Positions 10,512 to 21,930 of a DNA stretch of 64,000 nucleotides are shown piece after piece (within the stretch, counting starts at the first letter, position 1; every line of letters starts with the position of its first letter). This DNA is from Metellina segmentata (taxonomy: Eukaryota; Arthropoda; Arachnida; Araneae; Tetragnathidae). The position numbers were made by a program, and so were the translations under genes. The notes beneath the pieces were generated by a model. The model was given only the letters and a program-made list of their open reading frames with translations, made no database searches and was not told the origin of the DNA. The stretch is from contig OX375881.1 in assembly GCA_947359465.1 (NCBI GenBank), positions 31,227,742-31,291,741 on the forward strand, read 5' to 3'.

Positions 10512-10896
10512 TAATGGTAATTTTAGTTAACGTCGTACTAGAGCAACACAACGGGCTATTGACGACGGTCCGGGATCAGTCCCTTAAGGGAAAGATTCGA
10601 GGACAACACCTCACATTGGGTTGGCGTGGAAGTTTGGAGAGTGGGGTGCCAGCTCAGGTGTTGCTTCGTCATCTGACCGTGGTTCAAAATTACGAGGTGT
10701 TGTCCTCGAATTTCTTTCCCTTAAGGGACTGATTCCGGACCGTCGTCAATAGCCCGTTATGTTGCTCTAGTACGACGTTAACTAAAATTACCATTACCAT
10801 TACCGAGGACAACACCTCGTAATTTTGAACCACGGTCAGATGACGAAGCAACACCTGAGCTGGCACCCCACTCTCCAAACTTCCTCACCAACACAA
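10512..10896 (-). mobile_element. 5'-truncated SINE, interrupted by a second SINE
   Basis: This is a minus-strand copy of the SINE at 49588-49916: tail at 10512, body reaching CACCAACAC at 10890. It is flanked by the 12-bp direct repeat AAATTATAAAGG (10500-10511 and 10897-10908). A plus-strand SINE (10613-10803) is inserted in its middle. Confidence 0.85.
10613..10803 (+). mobile_element. 5'-truncated SINE nested in the preceding SINE
   Basis: A plus-strand SINE body and tail ending in (ATTACC)n, flanked by the 15-bp direct repeat CGAGGACAACACCTC (10598-10612 and 10804-10818). Removing it and one repeat restores the consensus of the older minus-strand SINE exactly at the join. This shows insertion by target-primed reverse transcription with 5' truncation. 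Confidence 0.85.
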
Positions 10897-11011
10897 AAAT
10901 TATAAAGGATTCTTATAAAGAGTAAATATACAGCCAAAAGGCACTTGTGAAATAGTTGCGTATACTTTCAAAAAAAGTCTTCCCCTAACCGTTGTTTTTA
11001 ACCAATTTTAG

Positions 11012-11996
11012 TCTCTAATATTATAAAAGGAAGCGTTTGTTTTCTGCACGCAAAGTCCTGATGAATCTATGGCACTTGCAGTACTGGAATATGGCACACA
11101 GATAGTCGAAATGTTTTGTAATTTCAATCTAGAACATTTTAAAATGAATTTAATGAAATTAAATTATTGTTTTTTTTTTTAATGGCAATAGCATAAAAGA
11201 TCAGATTCTAAATTTATTTTTTCCGTTTTCATTTTGCGCTGAGGAATGATTTTCTAGCAGGCGATAAAAAACAAAGTTTTAACTTTCTTTATGTTCTTCT
11301 TTTTTCTATCTCCTAGACCGTTAAAGATAGAGAAAATTTTCAACCGATTTGAAACCGGCGGAAAATTTCACATTAAATCAATACCTAAAAATATAATTTT
11401 CTTCAAAAAAATAAAATTTTTAAATTGAATATATTTTATATTTTTGCAAGAGAATATGACGTCACGCCAACATTCGTGTTCCAAAAATAAAGATTACAAT
11501 TCCTGCCCTTTTACTATTTCAGGTAAAGGAAGCAAAGAAAATAAAACATTTTGGCTGGCACTATTTAGTTATTTTTTTTTCTACAATCGGGATCATAAAG
11601 ACATTGAAAATATCAACAATTCTTATACGTTTAATTTTCTTTTAATAAATAATTTTTCAATTAAATATTTATATTTTCGCAAGATTGTAACTTCACGTCG
11701 AATTCCTATTTGGAACTATGTGCAACTCCGTTATGGCTGTTATCCAATTTGCGAAGCAAACCATAGTCTTGATATTCATAATTTGGTTTTCGAAGCAAAC
11801 CAAATTTTAATTAATTCTAATAAGCTACGAATTTCCATTCAATACCACGTGCAACGACATTATGGCTGTTATCCAATAGGCTACGAATTTGTATGGGAAT
11901 TTGTAGCAATCACCGGGGGTTAGCAAGCAGTGGTCACACCCGACTCCACAAAAAGTACTGTCATGGGAAACGCCGTGTTGGACATGCAGTGGCTAG
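11012..11996 (+). mobile_element. Non-autonomous Helitron
   Basis: It begins TCTCTAATATTATAAAAGG and ends GACATGCAGTGGCTAG at 11996 followed by T. The GGGAAACGCCGTG...CAGTGG end is hairpin-like. The internal block ATCCAATAGGCTACGAATTT then CACCGGGGGTTAGC is at 11872-11925. The long + frame at 11444-11923 lies wholly in this repeat and is not a gene. Confidence 0.75.
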
Positions 11997-11999
11997 TCT

Positions 12000-12595
12000 T
12001 TTATATTTTCGCAAGAGATTGCGACTTCACGTCAACTTTTGCGTTGAAAAAATAAATAGATTACATTTTCTGCCCTCTTATGATTTCAGCAAAAGAAAGC
12101 AAAAAAGTATAAACATTTTGCCTGGCATTGTTTAGTTCTTATTTGTAAAATCGTGATCGTTAAAGACATTAAAAATTTCAACATACTTGAAATCTGGGGA
12201 AAATTTGACACCAGATAAATACCTTATACGTTTGATTTTCTTTTAATAAATAATTTTTCAACTGGACGTCACACCGAATTCCCATTTGGTTTGCAAAGCA
12301 AATAAACACCACGGGCAATGCTGTTATACAATTTGCAAAGCAAAACCAAAGTTCATATTTATTTTTTGCGAAGCAAACCAAATTGGAATTTGCAGGGAAT
12401 TTATTCCAATAGGCTACAATTTCCATTTGGTTTGCGAAGCAAACCAACACCATGAGCAACGCTATGATGGCTGTTATCCAATAGGCTACATATGTGAATT
12501 CGTAGCAATCACTGGGGGTTAGCCAGCAGTGTTCACATCTGACCCTACAAAAAGAACTGTCACAGGCAATGTCGTGCTGGCCACACAGTGGCTAT
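12000..12595 (+). mobile_element. 5'-truncated Helitron 3' half
   Basis: Directly after the previous element comes a second, 5'-truncated copy of the same family. It has TTTTCGCAAGAGATTGCGAC, the AACATACTTGAAATCTGGGG block, palindromic GGTTTGCGAAGCAAACC segments, CACTGGGGGTTAGCC, and an end GGCCACACAGTGGCTAT (CTAG decayed). Head-to-tail partial copies are common for Helitrons. Confidence 0.65.
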
Positions 12596-15459
12596 GTTTT
12601 TAAGAGACCTAGATCTAGCAAAAATTGAAGTTAAAAACTAAATATTTTCTTGATACTTTCAAGATAATCTAGCAACTAGATTCAGGGTTTTTCTTTTTCG
12701 GTTGACATGGCTTTGGCGTGTGAAAAACCTTCCATATTGGCATCCCTTCGAAAATTCTCTCCAAAAAACATAAAAATAGTTTTTTGATCCAGCTATTAGA
12801 AGAAAAAAAAAAGGAGAAACTACATTTTCATTGATTTTTCATGAATTTTTGAAAAGAGTCCCAAAGATGATTGAAAATAGGAGCTTTAGAGATGATTTTG
12901 CAAAACAATACTACTAGTCCCTAGGTTGAAAAATAGTAGCACAGTCACCCTTGTAAAAGCCCTGTTATACTATGACGGTACAAGTGACAAATCACAGCAT
13001 GAAGGGAAAATGCATCCCCTCATAAGGACAACTTCGTGAGCTGTATGAGGTTTGAACCGATACTGTAAGTGTAAAGCTTAAACCGTACTTCAATGCAACT
13101 TAAATTTCTCAAATTTTAACCAAACTTTTTTGGAAGTATCATCTAGTCCTCATATGATTGTTCAGGTTAAGTAGTCATATAAGTAGAAGAAATGAAACAA
13201 GATATCTTGCTGTGTGTTCATAACAATTTATAACAAACAATTTACAACCTAAACAGTAAAACCACTGAAGCACACAAAGATAAGCCCACTAAAATAATGA
13301 CAAATGTAACACTGTCCATTTGTAATAACATTTTAGGGTTAGTTAACACTGAAGATTATATCTATAGACTATTAACAGACACACCAGATGTTTTCCGTCA
13401 CACAATGCTAAGTTAAAATGTTCATAATAGCCATTCAAAAGTTCTCGTTGAACAACAGTACTTTTTTACATGACTACCAAAAATTGTTTCCAGGATTACT
13501 TTACGACATTATACTTGTTTCCTAGAATGAAGTTATCGAAGCTTTAATACAGCATGCCACAAAGCTTTAAAATATACAAATCGTTACAAGCACAATATAT
13601 ATAATAGCATATCAAAATTAGTCTTAAGTCAAGCAATATTAAAACCTATCAATAATATTAATTTGCAGTAAAACCTAAAAAAAAAACATATAGGAAGAAT
13701 AATTCATAATAACAGCAATACTTAAACCTATCAATAACATTGATTTGCAGTAAAACCTAAAAATGTAACATAGAAAGAACAATTCATAATAAAATAATAT
13801 CGCTATCATCATTATCCATGGTTGTTATAGTCAAGCTCTGGTAAATTGGCATTTAAATCATTTGGTTTTGAATGATTCTATTTGTTAAATTAGATGACAG
13901 GCTGAAACGTAAACAATGTCATGTCTGTAATTGGCATATTCTGCAAAATCCAATTCTAAGTTTATTAGTGTTGGAAACAATAGCAAGTGATTACGAGTAA
14001 AAGATCAAATAATCCAAGGTAATTGCCATACCTTGACTGACAACTTGTAATTAATACTATCCCTTTCAGCATGAAACGATAAACTTAGAACCAAAATACA
14101 CACTAAAGACGCCAAATGTGGAAAAAATTTCGGTACAGCTTTAAATAGACTTTTGTGGAAACACTTTTGGCATGCTTTTTAACCAAGGAAGAACATCTTA
14201 GAAAAACATTGTTTTAGACTTAGAGAGGAAAATAGTTAAAAAATTAATGAAAAGAATAAAAGAGAAAACCACACAATTGATTATTCTGGCTACTACTAGA
14301 GAGGTAAGTGAAAAATCTGTCCTTTTTCTGAAATAATTCTTTTTTCTTCAAGATTGATTATTTTTAATTCTAATGAAACCAAGTTATATAATATGAATGT
14401 TATAAAAGATCACATCAATTCCAGCAAACTAGAGTTGTTTAGGCATGGTAAAAATGATTTACAAAACTTAATAAGAGATTCAAAAAAATCACATTATCAA
14501 AATCATAATAAAGTGTACGGGGGTGCCTTTGTCTGCAACAACTCGCTATAAAAAAACATGCCAAAAAAGCCTTGCTACAAAAGTCTTTCCATCAAAGTTG
14601 TACCAAATTTGTTTACATTACCATTATTCCCCAAATTTAACCAACAGACATGTTCAAAGCCATGTGACAACCTTTTCATAAGAGCCAGACTTTACATGTT
14701 TTAACCAATGACAACCCTTTAACCGGGCAAGCTTAGAAGTGAACTCAAGCTACGGTTTCCTAAGAAAGCACAGCCGTTATCTAGCAACCGTAATGTAGAT
14801 GTGGATGACGTCACTAAAACGTTTATACAAACAGATGGCATTGATTTCCTAGAGTGTTGTTTGAGAGCGTAACAAATATTAGCGGAGCCACCATTTGACT
14901 GACAATCGTCATAGCGATCTCAAACAGTTGGGGAACGTTTTTTCTCTTCAGCATCACAGAAGTGGACTCAAGTCATCTGCCTCTTTACCAGAGCCAAATT
15001 ACACATGTAATTGAACTCTGCTCAGCAGTAAAAATTGAATTTTATCTCAATTGGAATATACCTTTTCTTGTTAGAAAAATGGCACAAGTCAATTAATTTA
15101 AATTTTATCTCAAACCTCGGGTATCTTAAAATCAGAGCAATAATACAAAATTCCCACATGACATAATGGGACTAACAAGATTTTTTTCGCTACTAAAGAA
15201 ACATAATTCATTCTTGTGAAGTCAGAACAAAATGGTCCAAACAGCAGTTTTGGTTAACACTCATTCCTTTGGGTACACATATGGGATCACCTGGGACGTG
15301 TGATTTTAGGTTGCTTATCTTCTTTTCATCTCATGACCTACATGTCACATTTCAAACGGTTTTCTTGCCTGTCAGGAAGAAAGCACAAAACTGGATCGCA
15401 ACTACCAAGTCACCCCATGTACCAACAATAGATTGCTTGTGAAATTTAAATATTCCTTC
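12596..15459. other. No gene recognised; AT-rich non-coding
   Basis: Stop codons are frequent in all frames and no domain is visible. The only structure is the tandem duplication at 13633-13796. Confidence 0.5.
13633..13796. repeat. Two-copy tandem duplication, ~82-bp unit
   Basis: Unit 1 (13633-13714) and unit 2 (13715-13796) both contain AAACCTATCAATAA, TTTGCAGTAAAACCTAAAAA and AATTCATAATA. They differ by a few substitutions and small indels. Confidence 0.7.
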
Positions 15460-15823
15460 CTACATGACTTGCACGATGATTTCCTTTGTGTAGGCAAGTA
15501 GGCGGCGGTACTTACGGGATAAAAAAGCATGAGAGATCTGAGTCATCAACGTTTTGGTCTGCGTCATCGAGCATGTAGCAACGTGTTTCACTTCTTATGT
15601 GTAATATTGTTTTATTTGCGTGTACCGTTATGTGATGTTTAAAAAATGTGTCAAGAAAGTCTTCCGTCATTTTTACGAACCAACAAGCGATTTTACAGTG
15701 GCGCAGCAGAACAGGATTTGATGGAAGACCATTTCTTTGGAATTTATTAAACATCACATAATGGCACATTTGAAGAATAATACAATACAACACACAAGAA
15801 TCGAAACACGTTAGGCTACATAT

Positions 15824-17829
15824 GGGTCATTCTTGTGAAATAGGAAAAATTGGCTTCTTAAAATTTTTTCAATCGAAGGTTTTTAAAACTTTATTTTTTT
15901 GGCCTAATAATTTTCTACCATGTTTATTAAGTAAATTAAAAATATCAGCAATCTAAATTATTAACATTTTGTTAAGGAAAGAAATGTTTCAAAATATTGG
16001 AAGGCAAGACAATGACAAACCTGCTAGGACAATGATGAAAATAGAAAAAAATATACAAATTTCTTGTTGAACATTTCATATGACCATGTATTTTTAATTC
16101 AGCTGATTAAGTACATAAATAAAATTACGAGGAACATGACAATTCGGGAAATTATGGATTTCCGAACATTTAAGTATTATTAGAAAGTAGGAACACTGTG
16201 GATAGTTATTACTGCAACTTTTATGCTTTTTTTAACAGATTACGTGTTTTGCTGTGTAGTGATAAATTACTGCCATCAATTCTCAGCTATTTTTGATCTG
16301 TAGTATTTCTTTTTGTATTTATCCATTTGCCTTGTATATTTTTAAAATTTTTCTTCCAGTTTCTTAATACGAATGTAGGTCTCTGTTCTATCTCTTCAAA
16401 CTTTTTTCACTAACTTTTTTTTAACATTATCATCTCTTGTGTCTGGGTTTGAAGAACCTGAAAGTTGAATATCTATACCACTTTCACTTGGTTTGGGTAG
16501 TCAATTCTATCGAATGACAATTTCTTGTTCAAGCGATAGAGTTTTGAATTTTCTTTCCTATTTTTATAATTCCCCTTTTCTGCCTCGAACTCATTTTAAC
16601 TATAGGCTTTACCACTCCTTTCTTCATTTGGTTAACATATATTTCACATGCCTCTTCAATTTCTCTTGTATCAAACGTTATGGAATTTTTTTTTAATATG
16701 TTCCTGACGACGTTTCTCAGCTAACCTTTTCTTTAACAACCTTTCCTCATATGTTTGTTTCCTTTTATCACTCATATCTGTCCATATATTGTTTACAACT
16801 TATAAAAAAGAGCATGTGATAAAGAATATTTAGTAGGTAATATCTAGACATTTTTAGGTGCAATGACAAAAACATTATGTTTTAAATAAAAGAAATAAAT
16901 AAGTTTCAAAATTTCAAGCCTATTATAATGTATTTTACTATTAAAAAAATTACAATGGATAATAAATAATCAAAAGTTAATAGTTAAAAGTAAAGAATAT
17001 ATTTGTCTTCAGTTAATAATTTAAATATTTATAAAATACTGAACATAAAACATCATTTTCCTGTCTTGACATCATTGACTTGATATGTTAAAGGCAGGAC
17101 AATGATGGCCAGGATAATGATGAAATAGGCTTGTTCAGGGCTTAATGGATGAACCCTTAAAAATTTCAGTTTGATTTTCACACACATCTTTTATACACTT
17201 GATAATAAAAAAAAATTAAAAATTTACTACAAACATTTAATTTTTATCAAAGCCAGGAAAATGATCTTCAATATACATAAACCTTGAACTCTGAACTTGT
17301 ATGTGCTGACCAAAAAAAAAAGTTGATAACTTTTCAAAATGGCAGTTATTTATTTAAATAACCTCAACCCCAGATTACTTGAAAAGTATTCTTCTAACTC
17401 AGTGCTGTCATCTATTAATTTCCCACATAATGATATCTGAGATGCCAGGAAAATGATATTACTTGGGACAATAGTTATTGAAGTTACTTTTGGAAATTTT
17501 TGCAATATTATTTCCATTATTGTAACTAATAACCTTTCAAATGTATAAAGAAGCAGAATAAATTATTTACAAGAACATATAAATAAATATTAAAACCCTA
17601 ATGAATGAAGAAATTGTAAAATTTCACTCAGGGACATGCCAGGACAATGATATTTGATATTTTAAAGTTTTAAAAATGTATAAAATAAAACAATGTCATT
17701 AATTTTCTAATTCTGTAGATTATAAAAGTTATCCTAAACTATTCTTGAAAGTTGACAAAATCTTCAGAGTGATAGAATTCCATAAATTTTGAAGGGACAT
17801 GAATTTTGCCTATTTTGCAAGAATGACCC
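15824..17829 (-). mobile_element. 2.0-kb DNA transposon with GGGTCATTC termini and 4-bp TSD
   Basis: The left end GGGTCATTCTTGTGAAATAG (15824) matches the inverted right end GGGTCATTCTTGCAAAATAG (17829), with similarity continuing to about 30 bp. ATAT flanks both ends (15820-15823, 17830-17833). The termini match those of the 4.1-kb element at 36468-40570. A decayed N-terminal coding part lies on the minus strand. A motif like CCAGGACAATGAT recurs about seven times between 16009 and 17650. A 4-bp TSD fits Sola-type elements among others; the superfamily is an inference. Confidence 0.7.
16262..16775 (-). pseudogene. Decayed N-terminal part of the element's protein (basic, coiled coil)
   Basis: From an ATG at 16775 the minus strand reads MSDKRKQTYEERLLKKRLAE then a further basic stretch, and after several stops RIKKLEEKF.KYTRQMDKY. 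Such Arg/Lys-rich starts followed by a coiled coil are what I recall in the family whose C-terminal part is preserved at 37560-39640. At least four stops occur, so it is not functional. Confidence 0.4.
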
Positions 17830-17945
17830 ATATACAACAAGTTCACCACTGATCAAACCTTTGATGATTAAAATTTTTCACACTAGAGGTACCGAAGCCA
17901 CTCACTACTTGCCTACACAAAGGAATCACTGTGAGTCATGTGAAG

Positions 17946-19438
17946 ATGAATCATCATGAAGGAATATCCGAACTTCACATGCCGAAGTGACATGACTTGT
18001 AAATTATGGACGGGCGACCATCCTGCACAACGTGATAAGCAATGCTACTCGGTGTGTCAGAAACGAAAGAAATAGGTTTCTCCACCAAGTCACGTTGCTC
18101 GTGTCTACCGTGCACTGAGCACCTTAGTTATTAGTGGATGTTAAAAACCTTAAGTCAAGAATTCATAAAAAGGCAACTTTCATAAATAAAACAAACATGC
18201 AAATGACAAAACAATAATATACTTAATCAAAAATTGCAATTAAGAGAGCAGATAATACAAGACAAGACAAGACAAAACAAGCACAAAAACATCACCCCAA
18301 CAAAAAGTTAACAAGTATAAACACTTAAATTATTAACAATTGGTACTCCTTGTAACCAACATCTTCGGATGTCTGACTAACCACTATATGGCAGCAGCAG
18401 ACTGCTGCATCATGCTGCCAACTTAAAGAAATTATTGGGGAGTTCCAAAAATGTGACATTGAAACATTTTATTACTTCAAAAATTATACATGAATTTTTC
18501 AGCAACATATACACATATTTTTATCCCTCACTTTTGGGGTCCAAATCCTTACATGAAAATATTACTAAATGAGTTCCCACATTGAATTCTTATTGCTCTA
18601 TGGCGAAACGTTCAAGGGAACATGAATTGTTTTTTGGCTAATGGATTGTTTGTAAATATTTTTCTATTTTCAGCTCAGAAGATATTTTGATTGTTTTAAA
18701 AAATTTCTGGTCATAATAGGGCATTCCCATAGGGCACATTAATGTTTAAATCAAGTTATCACTTATCAAAACCAACTGCACCAAATTTTTATAATTAAAA
18801 TTTTAGTTCAGACTTTTGGATGTTGAAAATACACCCAGTTCCACTGAACATTATTAGTCATTTGCAATCAGTATAAATTAAATTAACAACACTAATACAG
18901 TATTAGTGTTTTGCAATGTCATTAAGTAAAATTATTATTTTTTTCATTCTACAATTCTTGGTTTCATTCAAAAAACGGAAGGAAATGTTCCTTTTTTTTT
19001 TAGACAATTTGATTACTAAGATCCAAAGCTGTAATGATAAATGGATTGACCCCCCCCCCCAATGCAAACCAAAGCATAATTTCCAATGCATTAATAATGA
19101 TTGGTGCAGCTTTGATATACACTTAAATCGTGGCAATGCTTACTGTGCGTTTTTGGGGGTGCTTTTTATATTCACCAAAGAAGAATTTATAAGAAAAAAC
19201 ACCATTTTAGCCTTCATTTTAGGCCACACAAAATAATATTTATATATATAATAGAACATTTTAAAAATAGAAAAATATTCACACAACTGATTATCCTTTT
19301 TAAAGTTTTTAGACTATTTTAAATTCCTTCCAGAATCTAAATCTCTAACTTCTAAAAATTTATTTAAGCAATCTATTTTTCCTCACATGATTTTTTTTAA
19401 ACAAATACACAGCCAAATAAAAATTTAATTCGGTTTAC
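17946..19438. other. No gene recognised
   Basis: AT-rich sequence without domain-bearing frames. A run of ten C at about 19051-19060 and short A/T runs are the only simple repeats. Confidence 0.5.
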
Positions 19439-19615
19439 CTGATGTGAAATGGAAGCGAGCAATGTTTTTATTATCCCCCAATCTAGCCTGAACATTGTAG
19501 TAACAGAACTTGCTCATTTCTAGCATGTTACCCTGAGTGAGATTTCTCTCTCCTGTTGCAAAGAAAGTTTTCCTAGTCTGCATGAGTTGATTGAAGTCAT
19601 GATCAAACATACAAG
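19439..19615 (-). CDS. Candidate internal exon of an unidentified gene
   Basis: On the minus strand an open segment of 177 nt is bounded by a TTTTAG acceptor (ending 19616) and a TCAG|GTAAAC donor (19438-19433). It is phase 1 at both ends. It encodes about 58 residues beginning CMFDHDFNQLMQTRKTFFAT and containing YYNVQARLGDNK and RFHFTS. Composition and splice signals look like real coding sequence, unlike the surrounding AT-rich DNA. I do not recognise the family. No convincing neighbouring exon was found within about 3 kb on either side, so introns must be long or the exon is a relic. Confidence 0.5.
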
Positions 19616-21930
19616 CTAAAACATAGTTACAAGTTAGAATAGACACAAAATACACATTAACAGCATTTGCAGAACATTAAATTTCTAGAATAATTTCCAT
19701 CATCATTTCTGAGCTTAGTCATTGGGTTAAAAATTAGCATTCACCAATTAGATAACTAACAATGCATTCCTCATAACTTTTAAGTCACTTGGCTTTTTGT
19801 ATTGGAAATATTTCTCCTTTGAAATCATACATTTTTAAATGTATTCGGAATTAGGATATTAACATATGAAATAAAGCATTTAGCATAACATTCTTTGAAA
19901 AAATTATAGTTGTAAATAAACACACCACTTATAATTTTGCAAAATTTGTTTAAAATATTGTCACTGTAACAATATTTTCAGCAAAAAAAATACATGAATG
20001 CAAAATTTTTAGCAAAATAAATGCATTCTGTGAAAATCTTTTGCACAGTTCACTTAAAATATTGTCACAGAATGCATAAATAAAAAATAAATTTTAAACA
20101 CAAGATGGTCAGGAATTGAAATTTCAAAAAGAAACAGTAATTTTAACACCAGACATAAAAATTTCTATATGTAATTCTACAACCACACATATAAATCATC
20201 ACACATCAAAGAATCTAAACAAAATATTGGATACCCCTTCAACAAGCACTGTCACCAAGATTTTTTGAGAAATTTGAAATCGAAACCAACAGAAGTTTCA
20301 GTCACCAAATTTGACACTTCTAAATGAAATTAAAAACAAATGTATTAATTTTTTTTTCCATAAGGGAAGTGAATTTCTAGACCATTTGATTTTCTTCAGT
20401 AGATTGATTGTGCATAGCTAAATAGTCTTTAATTTTGGTTAATTATTTCTTGTTTTGATCACCATTTACAGGGATTCACACTCTTCCATGTCACAAAAAA
20501 AATTAAGGCTGGTTTTCATTTTTCCTATGTTTTACAAAGATCACAATAGGTTAACCTGCAAATACAGAAGTTAAGATTAGTTGTTTGTTACGACAATGTC
20601 AAGTAATTGTAAAAAGAAAGGTAGGTATGTATGTAATTAACGTCGCACTGGAGCAGCACAACAAGTTATGGGCAACAGTCTGGGATCAATCCCAAAGGGA
20701 AAGATTGAGGATAATGCCTAGTAATTTTGAACCTGTTAGATGAAAATGGACAAGTACAACCACCTGAGCTGGCACCACTCTCCAAACTTCCACATTATGC
20801 CAACATAATGTGAAAAGATTAGAAAGAATCACTTGGGCATCCTGGGTCAAATTCCCCATGTTTACCAGCGACAGTAAGCTTTATGGGAAACAAATAGATT
20901 ACAAGGGTACTTCAGGTTCAGCACAAGTGGAGAAAATTTGTCCAGTTTGGGTCTCACATTCCCAATTTTAAAAATATCTATAGTTAGAATACTATGCCAT
21001 TGATTTTGGATGTCACTTGACCTTGGTTTTTGAATGCACGTGAAATAAAATATGCAGTGTTCTTGTAAAAGTTTAAGTTTTACAAAATTTGTTTTGATTT
21101 CAGTAAATATTAAGGTTTTTTTTCCAATGTCCCTAAAAATAAAAATGGAAAATCAGGCCTTCAAAGGTAAAAGGGAATTTAGATTCAAATACTTCAATTT
21201 AAAAGTTTTTGAAAGTTTGTTACCGTAAACAGAAGTTTTCCAAGTAAATAAATGCTACCCATCGGCACTTTACTATCAAAACCTCGCAAGTCCAATTATT
21301 TTGGTTTAGATATTATTTGATTACAAATATACTTCCTACACCTCCATAAAAAATTACTTGGTCAGCATCAATTATAAGCCCACATTAGTGAATTTTTAAA
21401 CCTCTTATCTCATGAATGGTATATAACTTTTTTTATCATTCCTGAAAGTTTTTGATTTCATGACTTATAAGGTTTTGATAGTGTAATGTTATATAGGAAA
21501 TAATACCCATATGTTGTATGATATGCTTTTTTTGTGATAAAATATTTGTTTATAACGAAAGATGAAAATGATTGGGGTTGGACCCTGTATATAAAAACAT
21601 TATGCTGTATAAAAGGACTGTTTTAAAGATGTAGCTAAATCAGTTTTATGACAATATCTTAATATTTTTGGGATGTTAATTATTAACTTTAAATTTACTA
21701 TTTGAATAGAAAGAATTATTTAGCTGTGCACAATGCAAAAGAAAGAATAATATTTTTGGCAATTTCCCTCCACTTCAACTTTTGGCACGAATACAGATAA
21801 GCAATATCTGGAAGCTTTTATCATAGCTGGTAAATATTAGTATGTTTTGTTTCCCTGTATACATTCATTCCTCCATAGCGATCCTTTGAAGTGAATCGAT
21901 AACATTTTTGAGAAACAGGAAATCGAAGTT
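19616..21930. other. Non-coding stretch with one SINE fragment
   Basis: No gene seen. It holds a minus-strand SINE remnant (20622-20825). The last few hundred bases presumably include the 3' UTR of the RRM gene. Confidence 0.5.
20622..20825 (-). mobile_element. SINE remnant (older subfamily)
   Basis: Minus-strand copy with tail GTAGGTATGTATGTAATTAA, then ACGTCGCACTGGAGCAGCAC and CTCTCCAAACTTCCACA. It is clearly diverged from the full-length SINE and lacks the tRNA head. Confidence 0.7.

Larger units (their letters stand above)
15460..17945. repeat. Long-range inverted repeat flanking the GGGTCATTC element
   Basis: The 21 bases at 15481-15501 (TTCCTTTGTGTAGGCAAGTA plus G) occur exactly, inverted, at 17905-17925. 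Weaker similarity extends outward (ACATGACT; TGTGAA..TATTCCTTC at about 15440 and 17970). The arms bracket the transposon at 15824-17829, so they may be the ends of an older element split by it. Confidence 0.55.

Noticed and set aside
11444..11923. 159-codon plus-strand frame
   Set aside because: Lies entirely within a Helitron and its palindromic repeats; no domain.
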